The notes under the pieces are model-generated. The model worked only from the letters and a program-made list of their open reading frames with translations, did not search any database and had not been told where the DNA came from. The translations under genes were made by a program, and so were the position numbers. Source: Rotaria sp. Silwood1 (lineage: Eukaryota > Rotifera > Eurotatoria > Philodinida > Philodinidae). Taken from it: a DNA stretch of 64,000 nucleotides. This document shows, one piece after another, positions 25,136-36,646 of the stretch; position 1 is the first letter of the stretch, and each line of letters begins with the position of its first letter. The stretch lies in the NCBI GenBank assembly GCA_905250075.1, contig CAJNOP010000030.1, positions 127,788 through 191,787 of the forward strand, written 5' to 3'.

Positions 25136-26165
25136 GGTGGCCACTCATTTCGTCCCATTACTTTTCGTCCCCTTACACTACGTCCCATTCATTTCGTCTC
25201 TCGCTCATTTTGTCCCTTTTCATTTCGTCCCAAATTCATTTTGTCCCAGTGTCATTTCGTCCCATACACTTCGTCCCAAACTCATTTTGTCCCGTTACAC
25301 TTTGTCCTACCGGACAAGTCGTTTCTGACGATTCTACTTAATATACAATATCATTTACTATGATCTTCTACGTTTAATATATTAAATAAAATGAAGAATG
25401 AATAACAGTTCAAGAATTTAGTTTCACGTTAGCAGCCACACGGGCCAGATCTTGCGGGTGAGGGTCACAGCTTTCGCATCGAAAAATACTTTTTTCATCA
25501 GTCAATCGGTATTGCATGTACACGAACTTACCATGATACACAATCGGATTTCCTCTTTTACTCTTCAAAATTTCAATATCACCCATCGGTCGTATAGATA
25601 GCAACACTTGATTAAATCAGCAGTTACCGGGATTTTTTTTGGGGATTTTTTAATAAATCTATATACGTTTTTAAATAAATCCCGCACTATTTTGAGGGTG
25701 AGGGCGAAGGCGATGGTGAGGATGAGGATGTAGACGCAATTGTGGGTGAGGGCAAAGGGGGCAGCAGTCGAGTGAAGGTGCAAGAAAATCCTGATGCAGC
25801 TAATAAATCCCAATAAATCCCCATTAAATAAATAAATCCTAATAAATCCTATAGAAGAAATAAATCCCAAAACAATAAGTCCCGGTAGCTCCTCGATTAA
25901 ATAGTAAAGAAGAACAGCTTTACGTGGTGAACAATATTTGAGTGTGAATTTTTTTTTCTTTTCTGTTTCTCTTTCGTTAAAGTTAGCTAATCATATGAAA
26001 AAAGTAGAGACAAAGTGTAACGGGACAAAATGAGTTTGGGACGAAGTGTATAGGGCGAAATGACACTGGGACAAAATGAACTTGGGACGAAATGAAAAGG
26101 GGGAAAATGAGCGAGGGACGAAATGAATGGGACGTAGTGTAAGGGGACGAAATGATAGGGTGCCC
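25136..26165. mobile_element. Long-TIR DNA transposon inserted in the telomere-like array (MULE-like)
   Basis: The left arm (25136 to about 25311) is a chain of CATTTCGTCCCA-like units. The right arm (about 26007-26165) is its reverse complement unit by unit, including TTACACTACGTCCCATTCAT and CAAACTCATTTTGTCCCGTT. Arm identity is about 90% by eye. Both outer ends run GGG-rich into CATTTCG. The word TGTGGGG flanks both sides (25129-25135 and 26166-26172) and may be the target duplication, but it is also a natural word of the host array. The interior carries a FLYWCH zinc-finger remnant and clusters of AATAAATCCCA words (about 25800-25880). Long TIRs and FLYWCH fingers are both known from Mutator-like elements, hence the tentative class. 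It encodes no transposase, so it is non-autonomous. Confidence 0.8.
25410..25607 (-). pseudogene. FLYWCH-type zinc finger fragment
   Basis: A 65-residue frame reads ILKSKRGNPIVYHGKFVY, then SIFRCESC. This matches the start of a FLYWCH finger (SKRG...L/IVY.G..Y....T.WRC...C). The second half, with its paired histidines, is absent, so the finger is incomplete. It lies inside the inverted-repeat element at 25136-26165 and is probably captured or left over from a transposon protein. No start or promoter can be assigned with confidence. Confidence 0.55.
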
Positions 26166-26250
26166 TGTGGGGTGGGTGCAGACGGTGTGAGTGTGTGGAA
26201 CTGGGTGTGCGTGTGTGGTTGGTGGTGTGGCCGTGAGTAAGCATGACATG
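26166..26250 (+). repeat. Right part of the interrupted telomere-like array
   Basis: GTGGGGTGGGTGCAGACGGTG, GTGAGTGTGTGG and GTGTGCGTGTGTGG continue the composition and strand of the array at 24716-25135. They begin exactly where the right terminal repeat of the inserted element ends. Confidence 0.65.
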
Positions 26251-26833
26251 AATGTTGGTATGCATGCCGTTTGTCACTTTTCTTGCTCCACTAGCAGCCA
26301 CCCACACTCAAAGCTTCACTGAAAGTCGGGTTTTACGATATGCTTTGCTCGATTATGGGCATTTCCTGCCAGGAATGAGAAAATTCGACCATTGGATTCA
26401 AACATTTTACTGCTACTTCGAAGTTTCTTCCATTTTTTGAAACCTTCCCAGCAGAATCAGCTACGTCTAATTCATCTTGGAAGTATATTTTTTTCTCTAG
26501 ACTCGATTTCTCAGAAGATAATTGGCATTTGAAGGTAATAAGCTTAAATGAACATAAAGTAAAACGAAAAGATGTTGCTTTTGGCGATGTCTGATGCTCA
26601 GAATTCATTCGTTTATTTATTTACTGACAGTTTCTTTTGTATTCATACAGAAGAGAAAACATTTTATTCCTAGTTGATTGATAAATACAAGAGGTTTGCC
26701 TAATAATGAAACTGTTCCTTTTTTCTTTCCTCTCGTCGTATTTTCCTTGATTAGAAATACAATAAATAATGTATGTAAGTTAAATGACTTCTTAGAAGTT
26801 TTGGTTTTTTAGCGTATGTAAATATCAGTTTTT
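26251..26833. other. Non-coding stretch, 3' flank of the E2 gene
   Basis: Holds a short C-rich word (CACCCACACTC near 26300) and a 91-residue minus-strand frame (26333-26608) without recognisable domain. Nothing else seen. Confidence 0.4.
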
Positions 26834-27298
26834 TTAATCACTATTCTCCATTGCATATTTCTTTGTCCATTCTCTTGCAGTTTCATTGTATCTATCCTGG
26901 TCTGTGCGATAGAGTCTGAGTGCGTCTTTATTAAGTCCATGTTCTGGATTTGGATCTGTTAACAATGAACATAATGATATCAAAAGACCACGTATAGTTA
27001 ATGCAGGAGACCATTGTGAATGAAGTATGTCCAAACAGATATCACCTTTTACACTGATATTTGGATGAAAGACTGGTGTGATAAAATGAATCACAGGTGG
27101 TTTGAATGGAAAGTCTGCAGGAAAGTCGATAATCAAGCGAAATTTGCCACCAGCATATGGGGTGTCTTGTGGTCCTTCGATCCAACCAATCCAATGAATC
27201 ATGCTTTTACCGGGATCTTCAGGTTCTGCATAACATAATGGAGGTGGATTCGTTTGTATATCACGAAAATGAATCGCAAGACGTTGAGTGAAAGCCAT
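26834..27298 (-). CDS. Ubiquitin-conjugating enzyme E2, class I (UBE2D-like)
   Basis: E2 enzyme that carries ubiquitin as a thioester and passes it to substrates with an E3 ligase, in cytosol or nucleus. The 154-residue single-exon protein is essentially one UBC fold. It shows GPQDTPYAGGKF (42-53), FPFKPPVIHFITPVFHPN (63-80) with the HPN motif, and GDICLDILHSQWSPAL (85-100) containing the catalytic Cys88. The end, AREWTKKYAM, matches UBE2D, with four extra residues. The N-terminal helix is more divergent (MAFTQRLAIHFRDIQ), and a two-residue insertion lies near PEDPGKS. All catalytic features are present, so it should be active. Divergence from canonical UBE2D suggests a duplicated paralogue rather than the housekeeping copy. 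The ATG at 27298 fits the family start. Confidence 0.92.
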   Translation of the reverse strand: MAFTQRLAIHFRDIQTNPPPLCYAEPEDPGKSMIHWIGWIEGPQDTPYAGGKFRLIIDFPADFPFKPPVIHFITPVFHPNISVKGDICLDILHSQWSPALTIRGLLISLCSLLTDPNPEHGLNKDALRLYRTDQDRYNETAREWTKKYAMENSD

Positions 27299-27457
27299 GA
27301 TGATTGAAAAAGAATAATCTGCAATAAAGAAATGAAGCTAATTGTTCTCTGTAACATAGTACGGCAAAAGGGAGCGAATGACAAAGATCTTATCTTTGCT
27401 TAAACACGGTTAGTCCACCCATTCACACCTGCTACTTCTGTTGACCTATAACTCTTG

Positions 27458-27744
27458 TTAATATAGTTTCAATAGCTCTGCGGTTCTCTCTGCAACAAAG
27501 CGTGTGAGTAAATGCTTGGAAATAAGAGTCTTTCTAGTATATGTCATTTGTTTTTCTTTTATTTTTTCAAAGGCCCACGAACAGCCATCCACAGAGCATA
27601 GTGACGACACCAATAGTAGAAATATGCCAAGCTGAAAAGGAGAATTGATATTATTAACATTTTCCATGATGCTTCACAACAAAGTCTTTTGTCTTCAGCA
27701 GTAATTGAAAACATCATAAACCTCTTTGACACATAGTTTATCAA
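27458..27744 (-). pseudogene. Possible cytochrome P450 N-terminal fragment
   Basis: The minus strand encodes a hydrophobic anchor and then YFYYWCRHYALWMAVRGP (within 27559-27744). This resembles the membrane anchor plus W..RG.PGP linker of microsomal CYP3/CYP4-type P450s. The expected PGP becomes GPLKK followed by a stop, and no heme-binding region was found nearby. If correct, it is a broken 5' piece. The similarity is short and could be coincidental. Confidence 0.3.
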
Positions 27745-28287
27745 ATCAAAAATGTTGTGCCACTATTAACTGTATCAGTAACTCCTGGATAAAATTTTAT
27801 TTTAACAAAGTTCTTACACTTTAGATGACGACCATTCACCTTTTAAATATCGACAAGAAGTAATGAATAATATTTTGTGCACATTACGGCTGAGAGTTTC
27901 AATACAAAATTTCTATGGAAGATTGGAATTTCGTTCAGAAACCTTGTTTCTTTGAAAAAGCTAAAGCGGCATTGATGTAATTGCGACGATAAATATCCTC
28001 ACCGTCGATGTGCACGAGAGCAACGCAAATATTTAAATGCATTCATACAACGATTCAATGAGTTGGCAATTATTTAAGTGAGTAAGAATGACTCTCCGCA
28101 TTCTATCACTGGCATGACTCATTTTTAATGTTGCTCAAGGATGAAGAAAAAAGGAAGAGAGCAATAGTGCCTTTGTAAACATGACCTTGCTTCTTTCCTT
28201 TCTATGAGTGACGATATCAAACACGTCATTTCTAACCATCGATACCTGCCATAAAGGACATAGCAGAGAACAGAATGAGAAGAAATA
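27745..28287. other. Non-coding stretch
   Basis: Nothing recognisable between the P450-like fragment and the C-rich repeat block. Confidence 0.4.
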
Positions 28288-28513
28288 GGGTGTAGATGGA
28301 GGTGTGGGAATGAGTGTCCGTGTGAACGAACGTATGAATCAAGAAAACACACCCACTCGCATCCGCCTACACCTACATCTACATTCAAGCCACACTCACC
28401 CTCCACCTACATCCATGCTCATCCACATTTACACCCATCACACCCATCCACACCCAGATCCACGATCACACCCATCCACATCCGAATCCACGATCACACC
28501 TATCTACACCCTT
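28288..28513. repeat. Telomere-like block, G-rich then C-rich
   Basis: It begins AGGGTGTAGATGGAGGTGTG and ends ACACCTATCTACACCCT, so the two ends are inverted copies of about 18 bp. The long inside is C-rich (CACACCCATCCACACCC-like units, with CAGATCCACGATCACACC repeated). The Pro/Thr/His-rich frame at 28304-28531 is a by-product of the repeat. Confidence 0.65.
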
Positions 28514-31500
28514 TATACAGTATTTGGTTAATCTTAAACAAATGAGATTCACGAAAATACTGAATAAGAAAAATTTAAATTGTAAATAAACAAATAAACA
28601 CTTATTTATTTTGTTTTATATTCTATTCTTAATAATAGTGAGTATTCATATCTAGTGACTATTAATTTGATCGACTAGCAGTTGTTAGGAAGACATTTAG
28701 GGATGCTCAAAAGAACTTGCGACCAGAAACTTCTATTCATGAAAAGTCATTTCGTGTATCTATCTACATCAAACGTTCGAGGCAGTTGCCACGATGTTTG
28801 ATGCAAAATTTTGTTTTTCAACCAAGTCTCAAGATATCTTCCAATGTCTAACGCAAGATATGGAACAAACATTTCTGGTCTTTGCTATGATTATACTCGT
28901 TCATAACGCTCTGAAAAATGTGTACACGTTCAATAGTTGTGTACTTCTCAATTTTGATATTATTACTGTCTATAGAGCGTGTATTTTCCATCTGCATAGT
29001 GAACAAAAATCTTATGCAAAGTCACCAAAATTAGAATAAAAAACTCATCCAAGTGTTGTTCCCACATATCAACATAAAAACCATTAATATTTACCGTCTA
29101 TGCTGCCAAAGCTAAACTACTGCCACTATATAGCGTCGTCTACAGCACCAAATTTTGTTAGCTATACTTCTACTGAACGCTTGAAACCATAAACGCATAA
29201 GGATTCAAAAAAAATGAATATCTTTGTCAATAGGTTGAATGAAGTTTCATAATAGCAGCGCGAGCGGCAAACGAAAGATATGGTTATCAGATACCATAAA
29301 GCAAAAAAAATTATATTTTAGATTAATCTATCTAACTCATCTGGCGGCGACCACGCGTGGGTATGAGTATGTGCGATAGCAAGGATCTGCTCTTCATTCT
29401 TTCTACTCACACCTAAAGTGATACCGCTCAGATCTACATCTTTACTTTTTGCGGTGAATGAAGAATTTTTCAAATTATCTAGCGCTGTCTAGGTAACGGA
29501 GTTCAGAATTATACAGTTCACTTTCTCAAGTGATGACATCAGTTTTTTTTAATCCTCATCGATAATAACCAAAATTTAAAAAGGGTTAAGGATCCTGTGG
29601 CAAAGGTTGAATTGACTCGATGATTTATTCAATGAGTAACGCTTTCTATTGCAAAAAAAATCTCTGTCATCTTCGACAGTGAAAAAGATTGAGAAACTTT
29701 GTGACCTGAATATATATCTTTTAAGTTCAATTATAAATTCATGAACTTGTTTCGAAGTTTGACTTTTATGTAAAAATTGGTCGAAAGTGGTAAATTGTTT
29801 TTGCAGAGATATTTCCATTACGTCTACTTGATATCAACTGTCTCAGAATGCTAATATGTTGATCCACACCTTTCTGAACTTTTGGAAAATACTATCTCTT
29901 GTTCTGACATTTTGCGTTGCTGTTGACCATATTCTTTACTTTTTGAAAATTTCTTATATGAATACAATCGAATAAAGATATCTCCTTCAACCTCAAAATT
30001 TCTATCCTACAATATTACACGTAAATAATAATAATACTTTTTTTCCACTAAGGCATACTTAAAACGTGAATGAAGCGTTCTTCCGACCTGTGGTTTGTAT
30101 TTCAAGATTTTTTCATCAGAATAAACCTCTGTGAAATATCTCTTAAATACAATATATGCATTCTTGCAATTGGCAAAACATGCAATTTTGCGAAAACGGC
30201 AAGCATATCAAATATTAAATATCGACAATAATTTAATACATATATCAAACTGTCTATCTACTATAACTTCACTCATCTAAAATAGCTGAAAATCTTTAAT
30301 ATTCATTCTGTATCGCTAAAATCAAATATCTCTCTTTTTTTTTATTTCATAAAGAATCGAATTATATGAGAGAAATTCAAGATGAAAAAGACTGTAGATT
30401 CATCGTGACATAGCAATGATTTCTTTGTGCATAAGTAGAAAATATTTCTTTTTTTTTCATTACTCTATAGAGACTATAATATTGACCAAAATACTAAAAA
30501 AAGAACAAATAAAATACATTGATGAGTATGATTATTTCATTTTCTCACTGTCATGAAAATTTATATAAACTTTTACCATGGACATTTTTCTAAATTGTTC
30601 CAAATGTCAAATTTCTACTGAGAAAATTCAATCGTGCAGAAAATTAGGTGTGGCATATAAAAATAATCCGTCATCATGAGTTTTTAGTTAAATATATGTT
30701 TTAGACTAAATGACAATATTTTTCTAGTTTGATCAATAAGGATGACGTCTAATATATTGTTCAGAATAAAATAGGAAAATATTTTCTCTATAAAAATAGG
30801 ATGCATCATTGCATAGATTGTAACCGATCCTATGTGTAAATAGATGACTTTTACAAACGTTTGATAAGTCACGAAATTAAAGACAAAATCATAAAATTGT
30901 TTTAAATTATCAAAAAGATTAAAAAATTGTTTCATTAATAAAAGTAAATGAAACCAGTTCATAAAATGTATACTATTGAGAGTATTTGATGAGAAAATGT
31001 GAGCATCCGAACTTATTCTATTTGACAACAAAAAGTCAGTAGTTTATGGTAAAAAGAGTTATTATTTATTTTTATTTTTGTGATTTAAAGACTCTTTGAA
31101 CTACAAAATGTTTTTTATCAAATATGTGTGAACTATTCTATTATGTGCAATCCACACATAGACACAAACAACAGAAGAATATAAATTATTACATTTTCAT
31201 ATTCAAATCTTATTTATTTCCATCTTGTTCGCAACTACCATCGGTACGATTTTTGTTGTATTTTCTTCTTCATAGAAACTAATTTAAGACTATTAAAGAC
31301 AAAAGAGGTATATCACTTTCTAAATCTGTTACACCTCCTTTTGCTACCTAAACTATTTATCGAGTATAATCATGGAAAAAATATCGTCATGAATTCCTTA
31401 TGAAACATTGGTTTGCTGTTAGTTTAGATAAATTTTAATAGCTGCTAATGCTGCTTTTCTTTTCTTATTTGAAGTTTTTGTTGCGTTTTCTCTATTTACT

Positions 31501-33329
31501 TCTAGTTGTTAGTGATTGTAAGAATATTCGATCTCAAAACATTGTGTTAACACGTATATATACTTAGATTTGAAATCTCAGACAATTTGTGAATTTTCTC
31601 AATAACTTCAATTGTTTATTAGTAAAACTTTTCATATGCACTAAATAAAAAGGCATATATCCATGATAGAAATTTAAAATCAAACGACAATTGTCTAGAC
31701 TATTAATTGAAAATATTAAATGTCGTTTATTAGTGATCAGAAAGATAAACAGGTTCTTTTTCTGCAGTGCGTGCAAATTACTGATCAGCATTCATTTCAA
31801 AAGTAATGCTTTATAGAAAAATTTTTCAATGCATTGGCTATAACATAAACTACGGGAACATGTTTTTTAACAGTGACAGAAAAAATAAAGTCATTCACTT
31901 AAAATATTGTCACTGTAGTGTAAATCTCTGGAAACTCGGAGTCATTTTTTTCTAAAGTTTTTTGCTCTTCCTCAAAAAATGTTCAATTCTCTATACGTGT
32001 CTGATTTCTTCTGATTAACATATGCATGAATAGTGTTTAAAATTCTGTATTGATTCATAAAGCTTAAGTTTCAGTTATATCAGACATTAAACAGCTATTT
32101 TTCAAGAATCATTCTGAAAACTAAATTTTTGATAAATGCAAAAAATTGTCTCAGTTTTAACGTTAATATTAAATTTTTCTGCCACCTCAAATTAGAGTCA
32201 TTTATTATATTTTGTTCGTTTATGTATAACGAATCTGTTCCATTTCAAATATGTTTTGTGATTAACGGATTCAATTTCAGCGAAAAATAAGCATGTAAAC
32301 ATTTCGTTCTATTAGTTCTTTCTATTTATCAAATTTTTTATCACAATGTAAAATAAATAAAATGAAAGCTATTTGATTCACTTGAAAAATCAATGCTTTT
32401 ACTACTATTATAAAATAAGCAACTTCTCAAATTTCATAGAAATATACAAAACAATAAAAAATAACGTGATCAGTTTAACATATATCTTCATAAAAAATTA
32501 TAGATGTCATGATAAATGTTTACTGTGCAAATCCTAATATCAATCATTATTTTATTCGATAAGTCAATCATTAGTGACAATTAGAAACTTATGATAGAAT
32601 AATAACTTTTATAATGGATACGATTTATATTTCTAATTCAATGGATACCACCAAGAGACTGCTTTACCCATTTTTCAACATAAGGTTTCAGAGTATTTTT
32701 TATATACATACCTTCGATAAGAATCTCAAAGTCAATTTTCGATCATAAACTTCTTGAGTTTAATAAATTGAAATAGAAATGACAGAATAGAGAGAATACT
32801 ATTGAAACATCTTTTTTTATAGAAAAAAAAAAGAAATATTTGGACTGATGTATTTGTATTTTTAGTGGTAATTCTTCTTATCTCAAGTATCGTCTGGTTT
32901 TTTTTCTCTGTAAACAATGGGAATTTTTCCATTATTTATTATTCATATATGATATTGAGTCGAAGGAATATTCGAGATGACACAATTGTTTTTGTTCTTT
33001 GATTATTTAAAATTTTGAAAAACATATACCAGATAAGGATATTATCACATGTATAATGTAAAAGATCTTCTAATGTTTTTTATGAGTGCTTTTATTCTTG
33101 ATGATGGCTGTCGTTTTGATAAAGCATTTTCACACTAGTAATCTATTATGAAATTATGATTCATGTGTTAAAGGTAATTACCTTTGAATATTTGTTACTT
33201 CGGTTGCTATAAAAGTTAGTATATTTTAACTATAAATCTATATATTAGGTCTGATTTAAAGTTTTTTAAAAAGCAAGGAAGCAGCTATTTTAATAAAAAA
33301 AAAACTTGCCAATCTTTTGATTAGAATCT
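28514..33329. other. Long non-coding stretch
   Basis: About 4.8 kb, very AT-rich. It contains one more small G-then-C telomere-like palindrome at about 29352-29412 (CACGCGTGGGTATGAG ... TACTCACACCTA). The longest frames (30684-31031 minus, 115 residues; 31564-31791 minus, 75 residues) are rich in Phe, Ile, Leu and Asn as expected for chance frames in such DNA, and show no domain. Nothing else recognised. Confidence 0.4.
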
Positions 33330-33653
33330 ATGGATTACAAAATATTGGTCTTGATCATTTTTTTACTTACATTATGGATTAAAATTCAAGCAGATGATTC
33401 ATCTGATGATCAGTCTGACATGAGCAGTAAGTACAAGTTTATTTATATAAATATCTAATAAAGTATCTATTTCTATTTTTTAGTGGAGAATGAAATTGAA
33501 TTCATGTTACGTGAGACTCAGAGTTTTGGTTGTAATGGACGAAATAATAAAAGTAGATATCAATGCAGAATGCATTGTAGAAGTCGAAATTACAGCAGTG
33601 GTCGATGCAGTAAATCATCAAATTATACACGTTGTGTGTGCTATACACCATAG
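33330..33653 (+). CDS. Secreted CS-alpha-beta defensin-like peptide, two exons
   Basis: Exon 1 (33330-33426) and exon 2 (33484-33653) join across a 57-nt GT-AG intron to give 88 residues. Residues 1-21 (MDYKILVLIIFLLTLWIKIQ plus A) are a clear signal peptide. An acidic linker (DDSSDDQSD...) follows, then a cationic six-cysteine domain starting near SFGCNGR. The cysteines (49, 60, 64, 74, 83, 85) fit C-X10-C-X3-C-X9-C-X8-C-X1-C. SGRC before the fourth cysteine supplies the GXC motif, and the end is CVCYTP. This is the spacing of invertebrate and fungal CS-alpha-beta defensins, which disrupt microbial membranes or cell-wall synthesis. AATAAA lies about 80 bp downstream. A toxin-like ion-channel ligand of the same fold is the main alternative. 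The cleavage site of the pro-segment is not obvious, as no dibasic pair precedes the domain. Confidence 0.8.
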
Positions 33654-33903
33654 TCATGATAATCTGAATATCTATAGTTATAATAAGTCATGTTGATGTC
33701 AAAACGTATGAATTATATAAGTTTTGTTAAGGTCTTAATAAAAAAAATCAATTTCACAGATCTATAAAAGAAAAAGTTGATAACTGTGTCATATTGTACA
33801 ATCAGTGAGATGAAAATAACTCATCTCGATCTTGTAATATTCAGTCGTTCGAAGTTGACAGATCTATCGTTAAATGTCAACAACGTGCGAATAGGACAGA
33901 GAT

Positions 33904-34896
33904 GCGCGAATACAAATACAATTTGTACTCACGAGGGAACATTCCCAAGTGATACCCACCGTTTCAGCTCATATTGTGTCCAAAAGTAGATCTCGGTAAG
34001 ACTAGAGAGAGTCTAAAAGGGTTCGTGCCATTGCGCCCTTGGAGCCGAGTTATGCCTAATTTACAGAATTTTCGGCCCTTTTTAGGGTACTGATCGAAAA
34101 ATCAAATTACGAAGTTTCCATCTGAAATTGCTAACATGGATAGATATAGTTACACCTAGAATATCCTGAAAGTTTCAGCCGAATAGAATGTTCCTATGTG
34201 GAGATATTGGATCTCCAAAAAATAGTCATTTGCGACAGATATTTCACAAAAGTCGAGTTTAATTGAAAATGCAATAACTCGACAAAGGAACATTCTATTC
34301 GGCTGAAACTTCCAGAATATTCTAGATGTAACTATATCTATCAATGTTAGAAATTTCAGATGGAAACTTCTTAATTTGATTTTTCGATCAGTACCCTAAA
34401 AAGGGCCGAAAATTCAGTAAATTAGGCATAACTCGACTCCAAAGGCGCAATGGCACGAATCCTTTTAGACTTTAGTCTTACCGAGATCTACTTTTGGGCA
34501 CAACATGAGCTGAAACGGCGGGTATCACTTGGGAATGTTCCCTCGTCAGGAGAGATTATGACTCCTCATGTACTGTCATGTAGGGTGTGGGTGTGGGTGA
34601 GGGTGTGGGTGGGGGTGTGGGTGTGGGTGTGAGTGAGGATGTGAGTGTCAGTACATGAAACTACATGAGAATACAAATTCTACAAATTCTAGGTTTTTCC
34701 CAGTACATGACGGTACATGAGAGTACAGGACAGTACGACTTCTGAAAATTAAAGGTTTTCCCCCAGGACTGGAGCATATATTACAGTACATTAGAATACA
34801 TGAGAGTGTATGAGAGTACCTGACGTTGCAAATTCTCAAATTCTAAGTTTGGGGGTCATATTCTTTCCAGAGTACAATTTGTACTTGTATTTGCGC
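33904..34896. mobile_element. Nested foldback element with telomere-like tract
   Basis: Inner arms of about 260 bp (33932-34195 and 34286-34545) are inverted copies at roughly 90% identity. Shared blocks include GAGGGAACATTCCCAAGTGA, TTAGGCATAACTCG-like and CATTCTATTCGGCTGAAAC-like words, with an 85-bp loop. A second, outer inverted pair (GCGCGAATACAAATACAATT at 33904 and its complement ending at 34896) encloses these arms. Between the right inner and right outer arms lie a TGTGGG-like tract (34578-34640) and three loose copies of a GTACATGAGA...AAATTCTA...GGTTTT unit (34650-34860). There is no coding capacity. The asymmetry suggests that material was inserted into a formerly symmetric element. 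Confidence 0.75.
34578..34640 (+). repeat. Telomere-like TGTGGG tract
   Basis: TAGGGTGTGGGTGTGGGTGA followed by GGGTGTGGGTGGGGGTGTGG, all G-rich on +. It is the cleanest TGTGGG run in the window and lies inside the nested foldback element. Confidence 0.8.
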
Positions 34897-35239
34897 AGCC
34901 CTCGAATAGGAGAAGGGCAGATGAGATAGCAGTGATTGGTTGTGATTAGCTTAGAGAAATATAAATATTAATACATTCGACACGAGGGTCCCACCTGTGG
35001 GATCCACTATAGGATGACTCAAAACATCCTTTACCACAGAAAATATTGTATATTTCTGTCAGATTTTGACCGAAGAGGCTGATTATTTTCTCATTGATAA
35101 AGCAATGCTCATAAGTCATATTCATAAGAGGAACGTTGATAAAAACTGTTTTGAAGTATTACGATTGTCTTGAATAAAAAACTGAACTTTTCACAAATTA
35201 TGAAAAATCAATATTAATATCGCGGCGAATGTGTTAATA

Positions 35240-35365
35240 AAGAATACTAAGTATCGTTATCATTGCTTGAATTGTACTAAACAATTCAATCTGCAAGATA
35301 TAACAAGTCATCTCAAAGGCTGTGATCAAGATCAGTACAAAAAGAACAACATTAAAATCAAGTAG
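35240..35365 (+). pseudogene. BED-like zinc finger fragment
   Basis: The frame reads KYRYHCLNCTKQFN and then DITSHLKGC before a stop. The C-X2-C...H-X3-C arrangement is that of BED-type or C2HC fingers in transposase N-termini. No ATG precedes it in frame and nothing recognisable follows, so it is an isolated relic inside the piggyBac-like element. Confidence 0.4.
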
Positions 35366-35817
35366 TCAAATGATGAAAACTGATCGAGAGTTTTGGCATT
35401 GAGTGAAATGACGAATATGATTTGAGCCTGATTTTGGAGAATAGTATTCTGACGATTTATTTTACCTAAACCTCAATAATAAACGAACAGACCATCATGA
35501 ATAGAACCTGTTCATTTCGTTATTGATCTTTTTTCTTTTCTGAACTTTTTTGTGTTTTATATTAATCTTGTATTTGATTTTCACCCAACACTGCAAAGTA
35601 ATGGGTCTAACTAACTAAATGTCAACATATTTGTTGCATAAAACTTTATTTCTATCCGTTGTAGTAAAATGAACAAGACATTGGATAGGAAATATCTATC
35701 ACGTACAGCAACAAAACTGATAGGAAAGATAGTTATTAAAAAGAATGGAAAAGTCTCTACATAATACAAAAGATGTAGCATGATAAATAGTAGCAACTAA
35801 TTCGAAACAGAACTAGA

Positions 35818-35850
35818 CAAGTCAAGTCAAGTCAGACTTGACTTGACTTG
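35818..35850. repeat. Perfect 15-bp hairpin
   Basis: CAAGTCAAGTCAAGT, loop CAG, ACTTGACTTGACTTG: a perfect inverted repeat built from the CAAGT unit. Confidence 0.85.
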
Positions 35851-36646
35851 CCTATAGCTTGAATTCAAATTTATTGTTTTCAATACTCATAGCTATTATG
35901 TATTTATTGCTTCGTCAATTGGGAGACTATTATGACTCTTCTATGTAAACAAAAGTTCAATGAATTACTTTTTAAATAGTAACTAATATCTGAACAGATT
36001 TATCTGAAAAGATATCTCTATGCAAAAGTCGATGGAAATAAGATAAATGAAAGAAAAAAAATATTAGTTGTTTTATTCGACTCATTATGTTGTCATTATA
36101 TTCGACAAAATTTTGAGAATGTAAGTTACTTTATTCTAATAGAACGAAAAAATAGAATTATCCCTATTACTGGTGAGAAAATCTTATTGCGAAACATAAT
36201 TTTTTATTATAAGTGAAAACTTCAATCATTTATATGTAGTCACCGCGTTCACTAGTGTTTATTGTCTTTTACCATAGGCATCAACAATATATCCAGCTAT
36301 GGGCCATGGAACAATCTCCTACAGCTCCAAGAGCTACGATTCATAAATATTTTTTAGACGATTATGAGGGATTTGTCCAACATATGCAAACACATTACAT
36401 GTTGGTTTATTCTCTAGAAGTTATCAGATATATTCAAGAGGCATTTTTCGTACTATCTTCTCGCAGTATGTATCGGTTTATTCCTATCTATTGTGTGTCA
36501 TATATGTATATGTTTTGTTTCTTCCTGTCTCTTCTCTTCAATGTTGCTCTTCTCTTGGCTTTACAAAGTTAATGTTAATAACACATTCACCCCGATTCAA
36601 ATTTCATAGAAACTAACATCTTTAAATAAGTTTTATTAGAAAACAA

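Noticed and set aside
24679-25363. Several long open frames (up to 169 residues) rich in Pro, Thr and His or Val, Trp and Gly
   Set aside because: They overlap in all frames and both strands of the GT-rich array; the reading is a by-product of the repeat.
26333-26608. 91-residue minus-strand frame beside the E2 gene
   Set aside because: No domain, and not joinable in phase to the E2 coding exon, which is complete alone.
28304-28531. 75-residue His/Thr/Pro-rich frame
   Set aside because: Translation of the C-rich telomere-like block, not a protein.
30684-31031. 115-residue minus-strand frame
   Set aside because: Phe/Ile/Leu/Asn-rich composition expected by chance in very AT-rich DNA; no domain.
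33490-33696. 68-residue frame over the defensin second exon
   Set aside because: Different frame from the spliced defensin; no signal peptide or cysteine pattern.
36255-36572. 105-residue frame inside the piggyBac-like element
   Set aside because: Considered as a transposase or captured exon, but no motif or family resemblance was found.
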